From Rheum nobile (lineage: Eukaryota; Streptophyta; Magnoliopsida; Caryophyllales; Polygonaceae): DNA of 64,000 nt. The stretch lies in the NCBI GenBank assembly GCA_027886185.1, contig WOAB01000056.1:13826001-13890000 (forward strand), written 5' to 3'. Positions within the stretch are counted from its first letter, which is position 1. Every line of letters starts with the position of its first letter. Below are positions 57,861-64,000 of this stretch, one piece after another. The notes under the pieces were generated by a model. It ran no database searches. It had not been told where the DNA came from and was given only the letters and a program-made list of their open reading frames with translations. A program made the position numbers and the translations under genes.

Positions 57861-58136
57861 CGCGTCTGTTTGCCCGGGAAAAGGTTTGGCATGGGTTTAA
57901 ACCCCGGAAATTATATATTTGTACCCAAACAAATATTCTAAGCTTCCAAAATACATCGAATGTATATTCCAAGGCTCAGGGAATAATACAACGATTATAC
58001 GAGTTATAAAAATTCTGAACTTCGCCTAACGCGTCCCGAATAATTGACGAGGGTTTGGGAAATTACTCAAATACCCTTACTAAAAATGAGGGGTATTACA
58101 AATTTCAGCTTCAGATTGAGTACTTAGTGTTTCGGT

Positions 58137-58310
58137 TCAGGAACGTTGCTGAGCTAGCTCCTCTTGGAGGATGCTCATGTTCTTTGCCAACTCTTGGATT
58201 TGAACGTCCAAGACTGGTTGATCGTTGAGGTCTTCAGCTTGATTCGTGGCCGGAGCGTCGGCTTGGATCTGGCTTTCAACGGGGACCATGAGGTCTTCAG
58301 AATTGGCCAT
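58137..58310 (-). pseudogene. Tat gag N-terminus
   Basis: Starts at ATG 58310 (MANSEDLMVPVESQIQADAP) and runs to ...LAKNMSILQEELAQQRS, then a stop at 58137. It lies just downstream of the primer-binding site, as expected for gag. Confidence 0.75.
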
Positions 58311-58380
58311 GGTAGGATGAAAAAGTTGGATTGGTGATTGGCTCGCTAATTGACTAGATGCCCCACGGTGGACGCCAAAT

Positions 58381-58798
58381 TGTTTAGGGGCGAAAAGATC
58401 AAACTGATCTGAATCGCTTGATGGAGGGCAACTAGACAACGATTAAACTAAAAGAGTGTGAATAATCCAAATCGACCCAAAGAGTTTGCTTATCGATCGT
58501 TTAAAGAATGAGAAATAGAGCTAGACGAGAATGAGTAACGAGAGGAAGTGAAAAATTGCTTGTATTCAGTAGGCAATATCGTGTGTTACAAGAGCTTTCT
58601 CAGCCTTATTTTTATGCTTTACAAGAGATAAAATTTGACTAGCCGTTCCTCCGAGATTCCCGAGAGTCGTCGAACCGTTTACCCGCTTTCCGAGATCTTC
58701 GTCAACGTCTCTTCTCCTTGGTTCAACCCCACTTTCTTCTCGCCGAGTCAGTTAGTCCTATCGTCAGAGTTATGGGCTAAATGAATCTAGGCCCAACA
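58381..58798 (-). repeat. Tat element 5' LTR
   Basis: 418 bp, a partner of 39220-39652. It ends next to the TTTGGCGTCCACCGTGGGG primer-binding site. Confidence 0.92.
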
Positions 58799-58803
58799 CC
58801 TCT

Positions 58804-58937
58804 AGAAATAAAACAAAAGCTTGCCAAAGTAGCTAGAGTGGTGGTATTGAAGCGATTTCTTTTACTAAGACTTCCTCAACGAATTTCTGGTTGTGTTGGG
58901 GTTTGCTTGTGTAGTGGCTATAATATACATGATGAAA
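58804..58937 (+). pseudogene. Unidentified coding fragment (right part)
   Basis: EIKQKLAKVARVVVLKRF then LLLRLPQRISGCVGVC in the frame that ends at 39214, counting one cctct copy. It stops at about 58937, next to the copia integrase on the other strand. Confidence 0.4.
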
Positions 58938-59819
58938 CTTAGCTTCTTGGAAATAAATTCATTTTCCAAAAAGACAATATCCCTTGCAACAAACACTTTG
59001 TGCTCAGTGTGATTGTAGAAGTAGTATCCCTTGGTTTCCTTATGATACCCTATAAAGAAGCATTTATCTGATTTGGGTGCAAGCCTATCTGATAATAAAC
59101 GCTTTACATAAGCTTCACATCCCCAGATTTTCAGAAAGGACAGACTTGGAACTCTTCCAGTCCATATCTCATATGGTGTCTTGTCTATAGTCCTAGAGGA
59201 GTCCTGTTAAGTGTGAACACATCGGTTGTGAGGGCATATCCCCAGAAGGATACTGGAAGGTTAGCAAAACTCATCATTGATCGGACCATGTCTAACAGGG
59301 TCCTGTTTCTCCTTTCAGACACACCATTCGGTTGTGGCGTCCCTGGTGGAGTCAGTTGTGTTATTATCCCACAACTTCTCAGATGATGATCGAACTCTTG
59401 GCTTAGATATTCACCATCACGATCAGATTGAAGTGCCTTTATCTTCTTGTCAGTTTGAGTTTCTACTTCATTTTGAAACTCTTTGAACTTTTCAAAGGAT
59501 TCATATTTGTGCGTCATTAAGTAGATATATACCCATATCTACTCAAGTCATCAATAAATGTGATGAAGTATCAATAGCCTCCTCTAGCTTATGTGCTCAT
59601 TGGTCCACAGACATCAGTATGTATTAGGGACAGTAGCTCAGTAGCCCTTTCACTCGTCCTAGTGAAAGGTGATCTTTTCATCTTGCCCATTAGACATGAC
59701 TCACATGTCTCAAAAGATTCACAATCTATTGATTTGAGAATTTCATCTTTATGGAGTTTCTTCATGCGATTCAAGCTAATGTGGCCCAAGCGACAGTGCC
59801 ATAGATAGGCTTCACTCAA
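58935..59819 (-). pseudogene. Ty1-copia GAG-pre-integrase and integrase
   Basis: Minus-strand LWHCRLGHISLNRMKKLHKD and CESCLMGKMKRSPFTRTSER (zinc finger HHCC), LLSLIHTDVCGPMST, then ALQSDRDGEYLSQEFDHHLR, TPPGTPQPNGVSERRNRTLL and FKIWGCEAYVKRLLSDRLAP. D-D-E residues are present. There are breaks near 59590 and 59195. The element ends abruptly at about 58935, so reverse transcriptase, RNase H and the 3' LTR are missing. Confidence 0.92.
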
Positions 59820-59831
59820 ATCATTCGACTT

Positions 59832-60323
59832 TTACCTCTTAGTATTAATGTTATAAAGTTCAGACTTGAGGTCCAACACATAGAGTCCATTACTCATGGG
59901 AGCATTGGCATAGAAAATATCATTCTTAAGAATAGAAAGGCGTCCATTCTTAATGATAAATTCAAAACCTTCAAGATGCAAAACTGAAATCGAAACAAGG
60001 TTCTTAGTAATTGAAGGAACAAAATAACAATTATTCAATTCTAAAACTAAGCCAGAAGGTAAAGATAGACTATAAACTCCTACGACAAGCGCATCAACTC
60101 TTGCTCCATTTCCAACGCGCAGGTCTATCTCTTCCTTCTCCAATTGTTGCCTACTTCTTAGTCCCTGCACATTTGAAATAATGTGAGAACCACATCCGGT
60201 ATCTAATACCCAAGTAGTAGCCTTGGTTGTTAAGACTTCAATAACAAAAATACCTGAAGTGGAGCTCACAGTCCCATTCTCTTCCAGTGCCCCTAATTCT
60301 TGTCTTCCAGGTATTTGGGGCAA
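59832..60323 (-). pseudogene. Ty1-copia protease
   Basis: Minus-strand TTWVLDTGCGSHIISNVQGL, with the copia aspartic protease motif DTGCGSH, then LVLELNNCYFVPSITKNLVS. The frame stops at 59832 just before the integrase part. Confidence 0.92.
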
Positions 60324-61116
60324 TTTCTCTTCCAGTGTCCCTTGGCCTTGCAGTAGAAGCAGTCATGCTCAGCAACCACATTTGGTTTCTCAGCTGCCTT
60401 GGGTTTGGCAACTTTATTGCCTTTCCCTTGGTTCTGTTGCTTCTGCTTCTCATTAGGCCCCTTCTTGAACCCTTTCCCTCTGTTGACCAAAAGAACTTCT
60501 TTCTTATTGTCAACATGGATATTTTGCTCAGCTGTTTTGAGGATGCCATGGAGTTCATTTAGAGTTTTGCCAATTCCATGCATATGGTAGTTCATCGTGA
60601 ATTGGGCGAATCCATCATGTAAAGAGTGTAGTATGATGTCAGTAGCCAACTCTTGGCTATATGGGGAACCCAGTCTTGCCATTTGGTCAAAGAGACCGAT
60701 CATGTCAAATACATGGGTACTTACTGGTTTACCCCTCTCAAGTTTACACTCTAATATGGCCTTGCGAGTCTCATACCTCTCAATCCTTGCCTGTTCCTGA
60801 AATAATACTTTCAGGTTTTCAATGATTGTATGAGCATCCTAAGTTCAAACCTCTTTTGAATGCCAGGTTCCATAGCAGCAAGCATAAGACAGGTGACATG
60901 CACCGAGTTAGCTCTTATCTCCTTTTCTTTCGCCTTCTCCTCAGCAGAAGAAACGTCAGTCAAGGTAGCGATAGAGGTCTCTAGAACGTCCTCACGTCCT
61001 TCAGATCTGAGAACAATTCTCAAGTTCCGTTCCCAATCGAGAAAATTTGTTCCATTGAGTTTGTTCTTCTCAACAATTGAGCGTAGGCTGAATTTCAAGT
61101 TATCGTTGCTAGACAT
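60290..61116 (-). pseudogene. Ty1-copia gag
   Basis: Starts at ATG 61116 (MSSNDNLKFSLRSIVEKNKL), then LNGTNFLDWERNLRIVLRSE, TRKAILECKLE-like sequence, and FDQMARLGSPYSQELATDII. The zinc knuckle is CFYCKAKGHWKRNC near 60360. A frameshift near 60830-60850 splits the gag core. Confidence 0.92.
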
Positions 61117-63066
61117 GATATCTACAAAGGAAGTAACATGCATATAAGTTTATGCTTGATATGCAAAAGCTCAAAATTAAACATGCTTTAAAATTTAAGC
61201 TAATGCGCATTTTATTCAGATTAAGTTTGTCCCTAGTGAATAAAATGATTCCAAGACCCTATCTCAGATAAAACCCAAGCGTACTTTGGCACTTCCTCAA
61301 GTCTTATGTGATCAAGGTAAGTAACATTTACTAATTATAACTCCTTATAATTCTTGGTTGATGGCCCACATCCTATGTCAGGCTCATCACTATGCCTCAA
61401 GATCCAAAACTTTGTATTTTGGTCTCTTGTTGAGTATAATCATTTCAAGGTTTATGAATCCCTTATATAGATTCACCCTCACTATCCCAAGGTCAAAGAA
61501 GGACACCTCGTTTTGGCGAAACCTATCCAACAAATTTCAAGGGCCTTATGGGTTATGACATGGAAAGGCAATACCTCAATATTTTTTTAGGGACTTAAGC
61601 ATACAATGGTTGTCTATCTACTAGTGAACAAAATAACATAAGCAAACAATTATGCAAGGCTTAAAATAATAAAGCATTCAAAATACAATATTTAAATGTG
61701 ATCCTAGTATGGCCCCTAAAAACCGAAATTACAGATCTAATCTTCAAGGGTCTTGTTCTTCATGGATCTCCATCCTTAGTACCTTTCATGGATCTCCATC
61801 CTTGGTCTTCTTAGGATCTTCTCTTCTTGTATTACATAATTTTCTAAATAATCTAATTACTGAAAATTAAATTACAAAAATACATAAGGATACGCAAATC
61901 GTGTACAAGAAAACATAACGATACGCGGATCGTATTTTCTATCCTAAAATGGGACATACTAGTCACCTCATGCAAGCAATAATATCATAATATTAAATCA
62001 TGCATGGAATAATAATATAAAATATTATCAATAATATTAATCTAATTAAGAACAATAATCAATATAAATAATATTAAACAAATACTATTAAATTAAATAA
62101 ATCATCTCATGAGATAAATAATTCAATATCAATATATTAATTCAAATAAAATCAATATATAGAATTAATCATAATTAATCATTAAAATGCATTATTGGAT
62201 AAGATATGCATAAACAAGATAAGATATCAAATATCCTTATCTTAATCTAGTGAGATTCTTTCCTAACAACTTTTAGGAAATTATATTGTAGATAATATCA
62301 AATATTATCTAATTGGGCAAATATCTTAATCTTTTAGGAAATTATCCTAAAACGCAAAATCTACCCAACCGACCCGAGCCGCGCCCGAGCCCAGCCCAGA
62401 CCAGCCCGCGCCCACCGACCGCACCACGCAAACCTGCGAGTGGACCTGAGCCGCACCAAGCCGCGGTTGCCCCGGACCCACATGCGCCTGCACTGAGCGA
62501 CGTGCAAGGAGGCAGTCTGCACTGTGCATAACCGTGCGCACCCGCGCGCACCCGCGAGTGTTGGGCCCGCCGAACCGCGGTGAGCCGTGGTCCCCTGCAC
62601 TGCCCGCCCGTGCGCGCCTGTGCTGGGTTCAGCAGAACGCGCAAAACCGGATCTAATCCGGTCCTGCACGGCGCGGTTTGGACCGGGGTGCGTGCCGAAC
62701 CGGATCCGATCCGGTTCAGTCCCCTTTTTGTTGTTGTATGAAACAATTTCATAAAAATCGGAATTGTGGAAAAACAAAATTTAGGGGATTGATCCATCCT
62801 ATGAAAAACAAAATTTTCATCTAATGATTTAAAACATGCCAAAATCATATCTCTTGCATAATTAAATCACATGAATCAAGTATGGGTAGAACAATTTTAC
62901 ATGCATATTTGTTTATAAAGTTCTTCAACTTTACTAATCCAATCAATTAAAATCAGAATTTTAATCATGCAAATTAACCTATACATCAATTTACCACTTA
63001 ATTTGAATCAAGACATGCATCAAAATTAACTCTTTTAATATTTTGATCCTATCGATTTATGCAAGA
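61117..63066 (-). other. Copia 5' leader
   Basis: A long untranslated leader. It contains a near-duplicate (catggatctccatcctt at about 61759 and 61787), an AT-rich part, and a GC-rich island at 62360-62720 (70-bp-scale runs of ccgcgcccg-like sequence). No gene is seen; the 168-codon GC-rich open frame there reflects base composition. Confidence 0.6.
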
Positions 63067-63080
63067 GGCTCATGATACCA
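63067..63080 (-). other. Copia primer-binding site
   Basis: Minus strand TGGTATCATGAGCC, initiator-Met-tRNA type. Confidence 0.7.
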
Positions 63081-63084
63081 CTAT

Positions 63085-63495
63085 TGGGATTAGATGCGTA
63101 TAAGCGGAATTTCAGAAAACTATTAATAGTCTTATTCATGTTCGATAATTGCACATTTGATTAAATGACACAATTCATTCAGGTCTTCCTCGGACATTTT
63201 TGTTGATAGATACATGTAATTTGAACAATGTTTAATTATGATCATGATATGCCATGTAGGGTATATGCCTATTCAAGCAATTTTGTATTTTGTTTTTTTA
63301 GGACTTAGCTAGGTAATAAAAGCTCAATCATATGAGTTTGGTGGAATACCGTAAATAGGTAGATAATGCGATTACATATAAGTAATTAGACATCTCAAAC
63401 ACTCAACAATTACTCTAGCCTTATCTATAATATTGTCATTTACATCAAGGGGTTATTTATGTATATATGTATACTCAGGAAAATGTATGTATATG
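63085..63495 (-). repeat. Copia 5' LTR, probably interrupted
   Basis: On the plus strand it begins tgggattag, just outside the primer-binding site. No partner LTR is present. Its outer part seems cut by the LTR starting at 63496. Confidence 0.45.
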
Positions 63496-64000
63496 TGTTG
63501 GGGTCGGAAAATCGATCATTCGTCCAATGGGCATTGACTGTTTGACGCAACCGGTCGGACGCATCAGACCTGTCGGACGCATCAGACCCGTCAGACGTGA
63601 GCCATGCGACCGTCGCCTGATTCCTAGACGCAACGGACCAGTGAGATTTTCTCCTTTATTACTCCGAGATCTCCAACGACTATATGCATTATTTCAGCCA
63701 TCAATGAGGGAATCAACCATCTTTAAGAGAAGATCAAGCGTAATTAATGCAGAATCAAGGAGAGATCAAGAGCATTTAAGGAGAGATCGACGACATTAAA
63801 TAAGGGATCAAGGGAGATTAATGCGGGAGATTCCTTCTCCTTGACTATATATACAAAGCTCCTTAGCTATTCTAAGATCATCGAATCCCACCCAAAAAGC
63901 CTTGTAATACGTCTATTCTTCTCCACTTCGTGTAATTAGAAGAACTTGTAAACATCCTCATACGATCGAAAGCTCTCACGCTTCGGACAATGTTCTTCTC
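63496..64000 (+). repeat. Start of another LTR (runs off window)
   Basis: Begins TGTTGGGGTCGG. It holds short tandem copies of gtcggacgcatcagacc (63554-63595), a TATA box ctatatataca near 63845 and a typical LTR transcript leader after it. No coding sequence is within the window. Confidence 0.55.

Larger units (their letters stand above)
55668..58098 (-). repeat. Large (about 2.4 kb) LTR inserted in Tat gag
   Basis: On the minus strand it starts TGTAATACCCCTCATTTTTAG at 58098. A TATA box CTATAAAAGG lies near 57640 and polyadenylation-like aataaaag near 55812. The proposed end is ...GTGTAGCA near 55668. No internal retrotransposon genes are present, so it looks like a solo LTR. The flanking pentamers do not match (ggtag versus aattt). 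The middle of Tat gag is missing, so deletion accompanied or followed the insertion. Confidence 0.65.
39220..58798 (-). mobile_element. Tat-lineage Ty3-gypsy element with nested insertions
   Basis: The minus-strand element runs from its 5' LTR at 58381-58798 to its 3' LTR at 39220-39652. The LTRs have TGTT...AACA ends. The primer-binding site reads TTTGGCGTCCACCGTGGGG (58379-58361, minus). 5-bp duplications, cctct, lie at 39215-39219 and 58799-58803. The minus strand carries gag, protease, RT, two RNase H domains and integrase remnants. The plus strand carries a spliced antisense ORF between pol and the 3' LTR, a hallmark of Tat/Retand elements. About 9.6 kb at 41541-51131 and 2.4 kb at 55668-58098 are later insertions. 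Confidence 0.92.

Noticed and set aside
57256..57941. Plus-strand frames of 119 and 110 codons
   Set aside because: They lie antisense to the LTR transcript and are composition-driven.
39220..58798. Endogenous pararetrovirus
   Set aside because: Paired LTRs, TSDs, integrase and dual RNase H identify Ty3-gypsy retrotransposons; no movement-protein or coat-type motif was seen.
62342..62848. 168-codon minus frame
   Set aside because: GC-rich leader with no stop codons; Ala/Gly/Arg composition and no domain.

Overview
This is nuclear DNA of a flowering plant. The evidence is GT-AG spliced genes with long AT-rich introns, a HUA2-family gene, a plant-type soluble LysM gene, and dense nested plant retroelements. 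Protein similarity suggests a eudicot, perhaps Lamiales; that placement is impression only.

Two genes look intact. A HUA2-like gene (PWWP + CID) lies on the plus strand at 13532-23205; its 11 coding exons sum to 4128 nt (1375 codons plus stop). A three-exon gene for a soluble LysM-domain protein lies on the minus strand at 25020-27602 (1080 nt, 359 codons plus stop). The two are convergent and share about 1.8 kb of 3' flank. No other clearly functional host gene is visible.

Left flank: 1-2301 holds the 5' end of a minus-strand LTR retrotransposon with a GC-rich minisatellite leader. 3931-11996 is a nearly full-length but frameshifted plant L1-type LINE on the minus strand, bounded by a perfect 17-bp target-site duplication (TSD). 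12321-13147 is a non-autonomous hAT-type element with an 8-bp TSD, about 0.4 kb upstream of the HUA2-like start codon.

Middle: 29617-31652 is a foldback element carrying fragments of three host genes (a BRUTUS-like hemerythrin ligase, a clade-D PP2C, and a DUF1442-type gene). A decayed FAR1/Mutator-like transposase tail and a 44-bp-arm hairpin follow at 32.2-33.5 kb. 33924-35292 is a solo LTR with a perfect 5-bp TSD. Then come a GTGCAC-rich repeat field, two oppositely oriented Ty1-copia fragments, and a 1-kb element with a tRNA-like promoter.

Right: 39220-58798 is a Tat-lineage Ty3-gypsy element (TSD cctct) with gag-pol on the minus strand and a spliced antisense ORF on the plus strand. A gag-only LTR element (41541-51126, TSD gaagg) sits inside the last exon of that antisense ORF. 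A deleted Athila-like element (42752-47683) sits inside the gag-only element. A separate about 2.4-kb LTR sits in the Tat gag. This gives a three-level nest with a readable order of insertion. 58935-63085 is another copia element on the minus strand, and 63496-64000 is the start of a further LTR.

Nothing resembles a new defence or metabolic system. The most distinctive items are the three-gene foldback element, the MIRNA-like hairpin, the nested Tat antisense-ORF structure, and a GC palindrome repeated in two unrelated LTR families.
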